Origin: Erigeron canadensis
Taxonomy: Eukaryota; Streptophyta; Magnoliopsida; Asterales; Asteraceae
NCBI RefSeq assembly: GCF_010389155.1
Contig: NC_057764.1
Location: 13,144,001-13,208,000, forward strand
Direction: 5' to 3'
DNA: 64,000 nt
Shown here: positions 1-12,167 of the stretch, one piece after another
How positions within the stretch are numbered: the first letter of the stretch is position 1
Layout of the letters: every line of letters begins with the position of its first letter
Position numbers and translations under genes: made by a program
Notes under the pieces: model-generated
What the model was told of the DNA's origin: nothing
The model's database searches: none
The model's input: only the letters and a program-made list of their open reading frames with translations

Positions 1-119
1 TCCACTTCTCCTTCTTTTACGTTCATTTCTTTCTCTCAAAACTTCCAAAATCTCTCAAACTCTCTCAAATCTTTCATTTTCTCTCAAAACATTCATATTC
101 TAATCTTTTCTCATCTAAA

Positions 120-3100
120 ATGGCTTCATCATCTGAAAATGTTCCAGCACAACTCTCTGAAAATCTCTCCTATCTCTCATCCAAGGTATATGATAATGAA
201 GGCATTACTCCTTCTAATCAAGTATCTTTTCAAGCTTCTAAATTGGTCATCAAGGCCAATAACTATCTGGGATCTGAAGAGATCCCATCTAAAACCAAAG
301 GGTATTTCTCCATGCTTGACTTCATAATGGGATGCCCAGTTAGAAGGGCGATTTATAGTGATCCCAAGGAAATAGTTGTCCACCTCCTAAGGGAGTTCTG
401 GTGGACATGTGATTATAAAGTTGCCAGTAGCACCATCATTGGCACTGTAATGAAAGGAGAACACACTATCTCCATCTAAGTAGACTCACTAAGAGATGCT
501 CTTCGTCTTCCCAAACAATCGAAAGAGCATCCATATGTTGAGTTGGTCCCCATTGGAGTATGGAAGGAATGGTTATTGACCATTGGGTATGGGACCAACA
601 TGGAACCAGCACAACCGGTGCACAGCAACCCTCAGAAAAAGTATCTACCAGGGGTGTGGAGGCTGCTGTTCACCCATGTGTTCCAATGTCTTGGCGGCAA
701 CAATGGCTCTTTTGATCAAGCCACTGCTGCCCAAATGCAAATAATATATGTGCTGGCAAATGGTCGCAATATTGACTTTGCCAGCGTAATTTTTGAAGAC
801 CTGAAAGGGAAGTTCACAATTAAGAACAGATCAAGCTCAGTGCCCTTTGCACGTTTTCTCTCATTGATCCTCTGAAGGGAGCTAAAAAGAAGTATCTCCC
901 TGAAGGTGCTCAATTTATCCTCTCTCCAAGGGTTGCAAGCTCTGTTTATAAGATTCCTGCTTGTGACCCAGAGTAGTTTGACTCAAAGCATGTTGTGCTC
1001 ACTCTAGCAATGAAGCAGGTACTATACTCTGTATATCCTGATATTTACAAACCTAACCCTGCTGGAGCTGGTATGCTGATAATCCCCCCAGCAACCTCCA
1101 AAGCTCCCAAGAAAACCATGAAAACACTATCAACTTCTTCCACTTCACCTCCTGCTGTTGTTCCAAAACAACAACAGCGAGTACCAAAGGGCCAAACTTC
1201 TAAGGTTAGGAAGTCCTCACTGCCCAAGGACAATAGAAACCCAACCAGCCCGTCAGCAGTCTCAAAAAAGACTGCTGACGAGAAAAAGGGTAACCGCAAG
1301 CAGCCACCTCAATTTTCTGCAGGAGAGGTTGGTGAAGATCAAGGGCCACCCCAGCCCACTAGAGTTGAGTCAACCGAACTATTAATTCCCTCTTCTTCTC
1401 AACCCTCTGAGTCGTTGTCAGCAGCCATATCATAGGTGATGCTAGAGACAACAAAATCTACGGCCGATGATGCTTTGGTGACACAACACACTGAAGCTGA
1501 GGCACCCGGTTCCCCTACCCCTTTAAATTTTTCTGTTGATGAAAGGATGGGTGTTGAGTTTAAGAATGTTGAGGATGTTGTTTGTGGTGAAGGAAGTTTG
1601 GTTGAAGGTACTGAGGTTATCGCACAAGAAAATTTAATTTAAAATATTGATGTTGATGAGGAAAGTGATCTGGAGTTGGGAGATTTCGTAGTTGATGAAT
1701 TCCAGCTAGATTCCTCCAACCAGGCTGATGAACTTGAAGCGAGTGACATGGAGGTTGATGCTGGAGAAGAGGCTGCTGCTGATGTAAATGCAGCAGCCAT
1801 CAATGAAAGTGTTGAAGAAGCTGTTGCTGATGATAATGCAGCAGCAAATGTTGAAGAAACTGAGGTGCTGACTCTTTCTACCAGACCTCAGACTCCACCC
1901 ATGCAACCAGTGAACACCATGCTCTCCCTTGGCATGCCTTCTTCCTTCCAAAGTTTTCCTGGCTGCTCATCTGCTGCCAAGCCTATCGACTCTCAAACTG
2001 CCAAAGAGTTGGGTATCTCTTACTCCACTAACTCTTCTGATAGGCTGGCCAGGGTGGAACACCAACTAAATGATCTCACCAAGGCTGCCACACTCGTTGT
2101 TCAACTCAAAAGTCATGAAGATGACAGTTTGGTGAAGATCTTGGAGAGCTGGTACAGCAAGCAAAATGAGAACACTGCCAGCATCGAGACACTTAAAGAA
2201 AAATCTGTTTCCATGGCTGCTGATCAAGAGAAGCTGCGCACTTATACTAACGTCATCAAAAGAGATCATCAGGCCATTCGAGGTTTCTCGCGATCGCTGT
2301 GCAAGATTGGGACTGCTGTACGGTTTTCACCAAAGAAGGCATCCAGCAGATGAAGCTGCTGCTGCTGAAGCAAAAAGGGTTGCTGACCTGGTTTCTCCTC
2401 TCATCTCCCAGGTTGAATGCAACACCAAGGCCATAAATGCCTTGGAAACTCAAGTGGCCAGTCTTCCTCCTCATGTCTCATTCACTAAGGAAGATCGTAA
2501 GCACCAAGAGAACTTAGTAAAAGAAGTTGGGGAAATAAAGACTATGTTGTCCCAACTTCTTCAGCAGCAGGCAGCCCCAACAGCAACGGTGGAGGTAGTT
2601 ATTAATGATACTACCTCCAAGGGGGAGAAAGTTGATGCTGCTGTAATGGCACTTGTCAGTGAAGCTGTTAACAAAGTGGTGAACGATATATATGAAGCTT
2701 CTGCTGACAAGGTTGCAAGTGAAGAAAACACTGATGCAGCCACTGAAAAACAAGATGAACTGGCAATAATGGCTGTCAGTGAGGATAAAGTAAACACTCC
2801 CCCTGCTGGTGTTAAGGGGGAGACAAAAATTGATGCTGAAGTTCCCCCTGCTGGTGCTGAGGGGGAGACTGAAGATGTTAATGCTAAAGGGGAGCAGCAG
2901 ATTGTTGCCAAATCTCCCCAACCTGAAATTTCTGAAGCTGAGCAGTTGGAACCAGAAACCATGAAGGCTGTATGGGAAGCTGGGTTCGCTCAGGAAATGG
3001 CTGAAGACAGATCTCGTGAAATGTTGCCAATTTTTCATAGACGATATCTGCCAAATGCTGAAATCACTCCAATGACTGATAGTCAAAGGAAACAACTCAC

Positions 3101-4268
3101 GGGTCTGGATTCTTCAAGAAACCTCAAGCTGCTGCCACCTCGTTCTCTGCTGAATCACTGACCATCCAATCCCCAACAGGTCATCAACATCAAATGATTG
3201 ACATTTTGGCCTTGACTGCTGAGGGCAAAACTCAAGAAGAGGCCCTATAGGAGCTGGACAGGCTGAAAGCAAACAAAGAGAATGAAAAGAAAATTTTAGA
3301 ATATATCAAACAGCTGGGCATCTTGGAGAAAGATGAGATGGATGGAGAACAAAGATTGTTGCTAACCACTGGTGGGCCTGAAGCTCTCTACAGGCAAAAG
3401 CAGGCTGATGTAGAGCAGCTACTTAAGGAAAAGAGAGAGAAATTTAAAGTTGAGAAGGCCAAGTGGTTGTAAATCATGGAAGATAGGAAGAGGTCTGAAA
3501 GAATAACATCTGTTGAAGCTCATAAAGCTGCCATGGGAACAAAAACCAATCTGAAATTCGTAAGGGAAGGACATAATGCTCCAACCAAAAATGAAGATGT
3601 AAAGCTGACCAACTTGGGGGCTTCGGAATGGTATGAAATTTATATGTTAATCAAAGATAAAAAGGCTGCCAGCTATGAACAACTTCAGGGGATGCTGAAA
3701 AGCTATTTTGAAAAGGCACTGAAGTTTGAAACCAAGTTCAAAGCAGACCTAACCATGCTAAGGGCAGTCTTTGGCTCTCCAGCAACTGTTTCTTCTTCAG
3801 CAGGCAAGCGTACTCAGAAAAGAAAGCAAACCATGCAATCCTTGCCTGCTGACCTTCCACCTATCTCAAGTGATGCTGGATTAAATCTAAGGCTTCCTCC
3901 CAGGTGTTCCTTTGAAGAAGGGAGAGTACTTGAAAACCCTGCTGGCATATTCTTCCAAAATTTCCGAAATTGAACAACTCTTCTTTAGGTGTTCCTTTGA
4001 AGAAGGAAGAGTACTTGAAAACCCTGCTGGCATATTCTTCCAAAATTTCCGAAATGATCAACTCTTCTTTAGGATGGCAGAAATTGAACAAGCATCCACT
4101 GGTTTTCTGATCAGCATCAGAAGAAGATTTGCTAAGATGATTAGTGCTAGATCAGTCATCAGCAAGATTAATGATGAACTAATGAAGCCAGCTAGAAGAC
4201 AAGATCCAGTGCTGGGGATTGCCAAGCAGGAGGACGCTTGGGAGATTGAAGCTGCTGCTAATCTTTAG
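120..4268 (+). pseudogene. Env-like (Sirevirus extra ORF) protein of element A, broken
   Basis: The ATG at 120 follows a CT-rich leader. The N-terminal part carries a REFW motif (about residue 90) and then an LRDALRLP-like stretch, the signature shared with the env-like genes at 26632 and 31921. The middle (995-2350) is Pro/Ser/Lys-rich then acidic. The C-terminal half (about 2350-4268) is rich in Glu, Lys and Leu, as in a coiled coil. In-frame stops lie near 477, 1433 and 1640, with frameshifts near 880 and 2340 and in the 3160-4000 region. The function is unknown; env-like is the conventional label and no clear signal peptide or fusion peptide is seen. Confident as a family member, not as a membrane protein. 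Confidence 0.7.
3904..4072 (+). repeat. 85-bp tandem duplication inside the env-like gene
   Basis: Two adjacent copies start at 3904 and 3989 (GTGTTCCTTTGAAGAAGG...). They are nearly identical, with copy 2 one base shorter near its end. An 85-bp step is not a multiple of three, so it shifts the reading frame and ends the upstream frame at 3973. Confidence 0.95.
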
Positions 4269-4392
4269 ATGTCTTACGTTGTAAAAAGCTTTATGCTTCA
4301 GCTTGTAACGTTCTTTGATGATATAAAAGACATCTTTCTTCTATACTTTATTTTTTTTAAGACTTTTCTACTCAGCAAGTCTCCTCAGCGAA

Positions 4393-4403
4393 TAGGGGGA
4401 GAT
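4393..4403 (+). other. Polypurine tract of element A
   Basis: TAGGGGGAGAT lies immediately before the LTR start. Such a tract primes plus-strand DNA synthesis in LTR retroelements. The same AGGGGGAG core precedes the 3' LTRs of H (51326) and B (27515, minus strand). Confidence 0.8.
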
Positions 4404-5026
4404 TGTTAAGTCTTGGATTCGCTGACAAGACTCGCTCGCTGACGTATGTCGTCAGCAAGTGTTCAGCGAATCCAGTGACTCTCCTCAGCGGTTTGGATGC
4501 TGCCCAAATGTTTGTTATGGCGGAAAGTTTTCAAACCATATGAAGACAAGAGTCACATGGTGGTTCTTCCAACTGTAACATACCTCATATGGGAAAGGTA
4601 CATGTTGGGACCAAAACTTGGGTCTTCTCTCTCATACCCATTTTGGTAAAGAAGACAAGGGCTCTTGTATGGAAGTACAAGGAGCCAATGGGACGTCGAC
4701 AACCACCATCTATCACCATCAAAGGAAGGTTGTGTTGCCCTAATTCTTCCTCTATATAAAGCAACACAGCCGCATTGTATCAGGTGTGTTAGTCACCTCG
4801 AAAGTGTGTGTCACTTGTAATTGTTCAAGTTTATAGTGTGTCTAGACTTAGCAATTACCTTGTTCATTTGTATTCTTGTAAGTCAAGTTTGTACTATCGA
4901 CCATGTATTCATCGTTTAATCAATGATACATATGATTATACTTGCATTGATTTATTACAATTGAACTTGTCATTGTTCTTGTTGTTTATCTTCTTATTTA
5001 CTTTCTTGTCTAGTTTAAATATAACA
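4404..5026 (+). repeat. 3' LTR of element A
   Basis: It starts TGTTAAG directly after the polypurine tract and probably ends ATAACA near 5026, giving TGTT...AACA termini. It contains a TATATAAA box. Its first 80 bp hold nested inverted repeats: GGATTCGCTGA with TCAGCGAATCC, and GCTGACG with CGTCAGC. The 3' boundary is inferred from the CA rule and the return of RPA-like sequence, because no second LTR copy is in the window. Confidence 0.65.
4753..4760 (+). promoter_or_regulatory. TATA box of the element A LTR
   Basis: TATATAAA about 350 bp into the LTR, at a normal U3 position. Transcription would start about 30 bp downstream. Confidence 0.55.
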
Positions 5027-5232
5027 CAAATTGTGCATTCGTGGACCATCAAAAACGTTTAAGATGGTTTTTGTTGATGAATTGATATGTATTTTTCAAA
5101 TTATATACTTTGTTGCAAATTTTTTATTTAACTAAAGTTTAAAAAAAAAAAAAAAAAAGGTAAACTGGAATCAATATTTATATAGAGTTAATTTTCATAT
5201 GTTTCTTCTTTAACTTTCGTATTGATTAAGAT

Positions 5233-5517
5233 GTGATAAGTTTTAAAAATGATGACGACGACATTTTGTCAGCAAGTGATGCTGAAACGGATTCAGAGTT
5301 TCATCCACATGATGAGGATTCTGATGAGAGTTTAATCCACATGATGAGGATTTTGATGAAACTGATGTTGATGATGAAATGCTTGATAGTGAAATCCAAT
5401 GATGAAGGTGAATGGAATTATTCAGATGAATCAGAAAATGATCTTACGTTTGATATCGATTATTTTGATAATGAGTATGATTCCGATATGTATTATCGGC
5501 CTTCCCCGAAAGATTAG
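5233..5517 (+). CDS. Small acidic hypothetical ORF
   Basis: A 94-residue open frame very rich in Asp, Glu, Ser and Met, with an internal repeated stretch (the segment encoding ESLIHMMRIL lies beside a near copy). It lies between the RPA-like exon remnant and the Helitron-like 3' end. It may be a C-terminal acidic exon of the captured gene or a chance low-complexity frame. No family recognised. Confidence 0.3.
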   Translation: MISFKNDDDDILSASDAETDSEFHPHDEDSDESLIHMMRILMKLMLMMKCLIVKSNDEGEWNYSDESENDLTFDIDYFDNEYDSDMYYRPSPKD

Positions 5518-5659
5518 TTTATTGTGGGTCACTTCTTCAACTTTTTGCCTTATTTGAATCGTTTTATTTTTAATTTTTAGGTATTTTAGTTTATTCGGTA
5601 TCTATTCAATATACTTGAATTCCAATTTTATAGCTTTGATTAATATATTTTAAGACTAC

Positions 5660-5685
5660 TTGTCCATTGGACGGACGAGCACTAA
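5660..5685 (+). other. Helitron-like 3' terminus, copy 1
   Basis: A hairpin (GTCC ATT GGAC core) is followed after about ten bases by CTAA and a T, matching the hairpin plus CTRR rule of Helitron 3' ends. Confidence 0.45.
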
Positions 5686-5809
5686 TATATTATATAATTA
5701 TCTATAATATAACTAAAAGACGGGTTGGGGGTACACTTGGCACCCTAATTCTCCTCCTTTAGCCTAATCCCCCACCCTTATCAATCCTTTAATTTTTTAA
5801 TATTAATCT

Positions 5810-6190
5810 GAATTAATTTACACTTTTTAGTTTTTTCATCACCAATTTACCATTTAACCCCAATCTAAAACAATTAATTTACACTTTTTGGTTTCACATC
5901 ACCAATTTACACTTTAACCCCAATCTAAAAGAATTTATTTATACTTTTTGGTTTTCCATCACCAATTTACACTTTAACTCAATTTAAAAATAATTAACTT
6001 ACACTTTTTGATTTTTCATTACCAATTTACACTTTAACCCAATTTAAAAATAATTAATTATACTTTTTGGTTTTCCATCATCAATTCACACTTAAAAATA
6101 ATTAATTTACACTTTTTAGTTTTTCATCACCAATTTACAATTTCACCCAATTTAAAAGTAGTTAATTTATACTTTTCGGTTTTATTGGTA
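5810..6190 (+). repeat. Tandem array of ~60-bp units
   Basis: About six imperfect units with the consensus TTAATTTACACTTTTTGGTTTTCCATCACC, then AATTTACACTTTAACCCCAATCTAAAA. It is non-coding and AT-rich. A single related unit sits at 10251-10320. Confidence 0.9.
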
Positions 6191-6358
6191 ATCTATAATA
6201 TAACTCACGTACGACAACAAAAAAATAAGCTACGATCAACTACAAAAGGTTTTTTCTTTTTATATACATTGGACATAATTAATCATTATTATTATTTTTT
6301 AACATTGAATTCTTATACTATTGTTATTATTATTTTTTAATTTAGTTTGAGGTTCGTT

Positions 6359-7645
6359 ATGACCTTTTCTTCAACAACCAAAAATATAACCACAATAGTT
6401 CATCTTGAAGATCTTAAGCCAACACATGTTAACCATCGTTTATGACTCTGTGTTGTGCATGTATGGACTGTTTCGGAGTGGAACATCACGAAGAAAATCA
6501 AAACGTTCGAGATGGTCTTTGTTGATGAATTGGTATGTATTTTTCAAATTACATATAGTTTACACTTTTAGAATATAAGAAACTGTAATTTTTTTATTTA
6601 ACTAAAGTTGTAAAAAAAGGGGTAAACTGGAATCAATATTTATACGGAGTTAATTTTCTTATGTTTCTTCTTTAGTTTTCGTATTGATTAAGTTGTGATA
6701 TATGACTTAACTAATCTAAATATTATATATTAAATTTTGTATTTATAACCTATAATAACTCTTAGGATTTACGATTATTTCTTTTCATAACCTTTTAGAT
6801 ATAAAGTCTAAATTTGCTATGAGTAGGTTTCTGATTACTTTAATATATTAACTTTGATTATTTTAATATCGTTTTGAAAGTAGCTCATTAATGGTGTATA
6901 CTTAAGATTTACGATTATATCTTTCTATAAGCTCTTAGATAAAAAGTCGAATTTTGCTATGAGTAAAATTATGATTATTTTAATATATCGACTATGATTA
7001 TTATAAATCTGTTAATCTGTTTTGAAACTAGCTCATTAATGGTGTAAATTTTTAGCTGTTGCTATTCTATCAGGGAAAATGCTACATATTGAGATGGTGT
7101 TGAATGTTTTAGTATGATTATTTAACATGGTGGAACAATTCATCATTTTAGTTTGTGTATGAAAGATATACTTCGGATCTTATGAAAAACATGATATCAA
7201 TTTTAAATAATACCTTTAGATAAACCCTAATATCCACGTTATGTTTAGGATTTAACACAACAGGAGATGGCTTTGCAAGATTTTTGGCTCGACTCATTTT
7301 TTATCAACAGTTTGTTTCCATGTCTTTCTTGCATTAGCCGATAAAATTATTTTATCGACGTTTGGAATGTCCTTGGTTGGGTTTTTTTTTTATCCTGAAT
7401 AATTTTCCTGGATCTATATGCAAAGATGTTTATTCGATTATTATGGTTAATTTGTTTGGGATTTATTTTTTAAAATTGGATTAAATAAATAGAAACACAC
7501 TAACAAAACTTACCAGTTTTTTCCATGTTTTTTTTTTTGCTATTTGCAGGGCACTATGATACATGGCTCGGTCAATGGTGAATGGACGAAAAATTTTAGG
7601 AGTATTTTGACCAATGGAGTGACTATTCAGCTAGCAAATTTCCAA
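6359..7645 (+). pseudogene. RPA1-like DNA-binding protein, two exons, broken (copy 2)
   Basis: Exon 1 (6359-6532) encodes an RPA70-like OB-fold start with peptides HVWTVSEWNI and FEMVFVDEL, then a GTATGT donor. Exon 2 (7550-7645) follows a good acceptor (TTTGCTATTTGCAG) and encodes MIHGSVNGEWTKNF and ILTNGVTIQLANFQ, matching the RPA70 pattern of KIHATI... then ...YVISNF. A TGA lies in exon 1 near 6444, so it is not functional as read. Replication protein A binds single-stranded DNA; RPA-like copies are often carried by plant Helitrons, which fits the Helitron-like end just downstream. No C-terminal exons are present here. Confidence 0.65.
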
Positions 7646-7718
7646 GTTAATTTCAGTAGATCTATTTAATATATTTGAATTCTAATTTTTTAGATTTGAT
7701 TAATATAATTTGAGACTA

Positions 7719-7747
7719 CCCGTCTATTGGACGGACTTAAACACTAT
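7719..7747 (+). other. Helitron-like 3' terminus, copy 2
   Basis: Hairpin CCGTC TATTG GACGG, then ACTTAAACACTA. It is homologous to the copy-1 end (about 60 bp shared upstream), but the terminal CTRR is CTAT here. A TA microsatellite follows at 7744-7765. Confidence 0.45.
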
Positions 7748-7765
7748 ATATATATATATATATTT

Positions 7766-9051
7766 GCTGGTAGAATGGAGAGAAAAAAATAAATCCAACA
7801 TCTAAATTAATAACCAAACTTAATCCTAGCCCTTTAAACTAAAAACAGGTTTTCTATGTCTGCTATAATAATAAAACACATATATCAAATTTGTTCCGGC
7901 AATTTTCTCCCGCTCTCACATCACCATCCACGCCGCTGCCACCATCACCATCTTTGTCTTTTTCATAGCCATCTGTTCCGCTTAGCGCCAACACCATCAT
8001 CTACGGCAACAAAGGTTGGTACAATCTTCGGATCCTTTTTTTAAAATCAAAGATATTAGGTTTTTCATATTTTAATTATTAAAGTTAGGGCTCCTTTCGT
8101 TTACATGCGTATTCCAGATTTGGAAGGTATTGCATATCTGAAGAATAAATTAAAATCAAGACACAAAAGGAATACGAAAAAGGAAAGCCAAACGAATGCT
8201 ATAAATTTTTGGGGATACAAAAATGGTTCTTTTGATGAATTAGGGATGCGATTGAAAAGAAGAGGAAAAGGGATACCAAAGGTAATTTTCTTTTATTTTC
8301 CATTTTAATTAGTTTTTTTTTAATTTAAAAATCATTGTTTTTTATATAATCTATTTGTTGTGGTTTGTAGTGAAGTTATTTTTAATTTCTATCTAAATCT
8401 TTATGTCGTATAGATGTATGTATGTATTGTACTATTGTATTATTTCTTACCCTTGGAGTATATGATTTTTATATGAGTTGCTAATCGTTACTACTATTAT
8501 ATTGTTTAGTGGATTTAGCAGAAGTTTTATATAGTAATTTAGAAGTACTATATAGTTATCATATAATCAAGGTTGCTTTTTAAATCTTTATAGATACGTG
8601 ATTAAGTACAGTTGGTGATTAACTACCAACAACCCCTATGTTCATTTTTCGTTTTATGTAGATACAAGCAGCTTGGTCAATATGTAGATTTCTTTCTGTT
8701 AGCTTTGCAACATGGCATAAACAAGCTTGTGTAAGTCTAACCATTTGATCTGTTATAAAATATAATATTTTGATCGTTACTATGTTTTTAAGCCTAACCA
8801 TTTGACCCATTTAAACCCATTACGAACCCTACTTTTGAGTTGCTTCATTAGTCTATTACTGTTGTTTTGTTCATTTATTCTTTTAAATTATTGATATTGT
8901 TTGTATTGCAGGATTGCAGCTTGGTTCTAAGCATGATATATTTAAAGGTTCCAATGGTGTAAGGTATGCAATTTGTTTGTCCATTTTGTTCTTCTGTTTA
9001 CATTTTGGGTTTTGATGCTCATAGCAGGGGTTGTCACTAAATTATTAGTAC
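7766..9051. other. Non-coding stretch, no gene supported
   Basis: AT-rich sequence. Short open frames at 7856 and 8105 lack domain signatures. The sequence around 8085 (GGGCTCCTTTCGTTTACATGCG) resembles a degraded MITE terminus, but no matching end was found. Confidence 0.4.
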
Positions 9052-9117
9052 CTTGCTACTAGCAAATGTGTCTTTGCTAAAAAACATGACTTGTGTACAA
9101 CAACACCTTATCGACCC
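9052..9117. repeat. Dispersed repeat, copy 1 (second copy 14186-14253)
   Basis: Both stretches share CTTGCTACTAGCAAA, then TGTCTTTGCT, TTGTGTACAA and CTTATC in the same order and spacing, at about 80 percent identity by eye. They flank the 4.1-kb TIR-bounded segment in direct orientation. Confidence 0.7.
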
Positions 9118-9139
9118 AATTGAAGGCGTCTTTGTTTAC

Positions 9140-9407
9140 TTCATGGATATTAATTGTATTAAATACAAGCCTTGTGATAACTGTTATCCTTAATAAAGCA
9201 CAATGTTTGGAGCAAGTACGCGGCTACAAGATATTGCAACCTTGCTCAAACTAATCTAGAGGATCCAACCATTTTCATGGATATTAATTGTATTAATAAA
9301 GGTAAGCGTTGTGATAACAATTATTCCTAATCAAACACAATGTTCGGATGTAATATGCAGCCACAAGATACTGCAACCTCGCTCCAACTAATCTAGAGGA
9401 TCCAAAT
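9140..9407. repeat. 134-bp tandem duplication
   Basis: Copy 1 starts at 9140 and copy 2 at 9274, both with TTCATGGATATTAATTGTATT. Both end CTAATCTAGAGGATCCAA. Divergence is moderate, so the duplication is old. Confidence 0.9.
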
Positions 9408-10250
9408 AGTAAAAGAGTAATAGGTTACATTAAATTTATTGGAATTCGATAATTTAGAATATGTAAGTTTATGATGGCTTATAACCCGACGATTTTATTG
9501 GATTCTGAAGCAGTCTATTCCCAAGCTAAATCTTAGATCAAGATACTGTTAAAAATGTGTGTTTTATACTTTTATTATATACTTGCATTAGGACTGGTGA
9601 TTCGTGTGTTGCGGTTGTGCGTTACAAGTATGGAGATGAAGCACAGAAGGCATGGATAGGCTAGATGGTAATAACTATATCTCTTCTCCATTTGATTTAT
9701 GGATATGATTATTTGGTTGTAATGAAGGTGTGATTAGTGGGTAACTCAAGTAAAAATGCTCATGTTTGTAGTGAAATAATAGAAGTTTAGTTTACTATGG
9801 ATAGAAGACTTAGGGTGCGTTTGGTTCGCAAAATATATTTGAAGGAATTGGAATTTGTCAAAGGAATTAGAATTTGAAGGAATTGGAATCTGAATGTATA
9901 TAAATATGTTATGTGTTTGGTTCACAGAATTCAATGAAATTAAGTTAAAAAAAATTAAAATAAAAAATATGACAAATAACAATATTATCCTTATATTAAC
10001 TATTTATAATTTCCTGTTTGAATCTATAAACATCATTGGCTCACATAAATAATACATTAATAATAAATAAAATATAATCTACCAATATAAATATAACAAG
10101 GTGCTAAATTCATCCTTAAATAAACAAGAACCCTTAGATGAATTCCATCTTTGATTTAGAGTCATTAGATCAAATTTAATTATTTCATTTTTCTTAAATG
10201 ACAATATTAATACTTATATTTTTTATGATTATACAAAAAATATCTCTTTA

Positions 10251-10320
10251 AATTTAATTTACACTTTTTAGTTTTCCATCATAAATTTACACTTTTTACC
10301 CATCAAATTTAATCAAGAAA
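10251..10320. repeat. Isolated unit of the ~60-bp repeat of 5810-6190
   Basis: AATTTAATTTACACTTTTTAGTTTTCCATCATAAATTTACACTTTTTACCC matches the array consensus through both halves of the unit. Confidence 0.7.
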
Positions 10321-11542
10321 TTAAAAATAGTAGCTAATATATATATATACCCGCGTAATACGCTGGAAACATATAAAATTAATGACATGTCGTTCAAAAA
10401 AAAATTAATGACATGTTAATTTTTTTTTTAATATCATAAGTTGACAAATATTTAACCAGGTAGGTTTACCAGTTAACAGTGACCACACAGTTCACTTTTA
10501 TGTATGAAGTTCGCTTTTGTAAAAAACCTTAGTCATTGTTTCATATATAAATTTGTGCGTCATATAACCACGGTTTTGAAAAAAGGATACATCATCTATT
10601 AGAGGTCTCGCTAAATAAGGTTTTCATTTATTTGGATGTATTTCACTCATCCGGATATGTCTACATTGTCATTGCACTTGTGTTTAACGTTTTGCTCGAG
10701 TAATTTAGCCATACACTAAAATTGATAAGCAATTTAATTATCAATCTATATATCGCATGTTGTGTTAATCTAACTTAAAATTATACATAATATCATTGTA
10801 ATATTCATACAATTATTTTTCTAATATATAACTGTGATAGCTTACTATAGACTCCATATTTGTTTTTTAGTTTTTATTAACAAGGACGGGTTAACTCCGG
10901 TCCAGTTTTCAAAACATTGATTTAATAAAAACGCTATATGATAATAATCCTATACAAAAATCCTTATAACCAAATTTTATTTGTTATATAATAAAAATCC
11001 TATACAAAGGTATAACTTAATAGAAAGAAAATTTTATTGTAATAACATTAAAAATAAAATTTAAAGATAAAAAATGATGTAAAATATAAAAAATATTAGT
11101 TTACATAATTATATCTTTAAATACGTTAATTATTAATGTGTACAAACTTAAAGAAGGAAATAATAATAACTTAAATTTAATAATATAAAATTAAATGTAT
11201 AAAAGTTAATTAAAATATATAACATCATCATTAGATCTAATGCCTTTAAATAAAAGTTAAAATTCATCTAAAGATTCATACTTATTCAATTATGAATTAA
11301 AGTTTCTTTTAAATATATATATAGAGATAATAAAATAATACTATTGATCTTATATCTTATCCAATAGAATAATAGTTAATAACATATAAAAAAAAAATCG
11401 TATTTTAATTGAAATATTTAAGATATGTTACATTTAAAATATATAGATCAATTTTATATTGATAAAATACTAAGCTATATTTTAAACCATAATAAAGTAA
11501 AATTGAATATTAATATGTCCTAACACCTTGTATCTACAATAT

Positions 11543-11573
<31 letters not shown>

Positions 11574-12167
11574 GGGAAAAGTGATATAGTGTTGAGAGGA
11601 CCGAGTTTAACTTATGTGAGTAACAACTTTGAGAACATCAACCTTTAACATTGATATACAAATTTAGAGCATGTGGTGACAGAAATTTGCGCTTTATTAA
11701 ACAAAATGAAATAAACTATCAAAATTAATGATATATAATTTAGCTTGTAAATATGTGTGACTATTGTGATTACTAATATAAAAGAATTTTAAATAAAAAA
11801 AAACATATTAACATACAACTATATTATCAATGTACTCTACATTTACCCAAACAAAAAAAAAAAACATTTTTCCAACCTCGATCTTATTTTTTTTCCTATT
11901 CTATTATAAATCAAAACAACTCAAACTTTTTACACTACTAATAGAGAGGTTTATCTCAAGACTAATGTTTCCAAACAATTGATGTACTTTCAAAGAAGAG
12001 ACTTATGATAACAAAGTCAAAATTTGAATGTATTCTTTATTTATTAAAATTTTGTAGGAACTAAATTACAAATATACCCTTAAAAAAGTTTACATTGTAC
12101 CAAAATTGGAGTCGGACTCCATTGATGGTTATATATCATAAATTTTGCAAAGTTATTATAGAATAAA

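Larger units (their letters stand above)
1..5026 (+). mobile_element. Element A: 3' half of a Sirevirus-like LTR retrotransposon
   Basis: The segment runs from an env-like open region through a polypurine tract (4393-4402) into an LTR beginning TGTTAAG. Gag, pol and the 5' LTR would lie upstream of the window. The order env-like gene, PPT, LTR is that of env-bearing Sireviruses (Ty1/copia). It interrupts an RPA-like exon whose remainder resumes at about 5027. The family call rests on the env-like protein resembling those in the two better-preserved elements further along; no pol is visible here. Confidence 0.75.
5027..5690 (+). mobile_element. Helitron-like segment, copy 1 (interrupted by element A)
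   Basis: It begins with the end of an RPA-like exon (peptide MVFVDEL) and a GTATGT-like donor region mutated to ATATGT. It then follows the same intron sequence as copy 2 (6533-6700). It ends in a small hairpin (TTGTCC ATT GGACGG) followed by CTAA at 5682, then T. Hairpin plus CTRR is the Helitron 3' terminus, and RPA-like genes are a hallmark of plant Helitrons. The 5' part was cut off by element A. Confidence 0.5.

Noticed and set aside
8105..8308. 67-residue Lys-rich ORF
   Set aside because: AT-rich low-complexity frame next to MITE-like sequence; no homology recognised.
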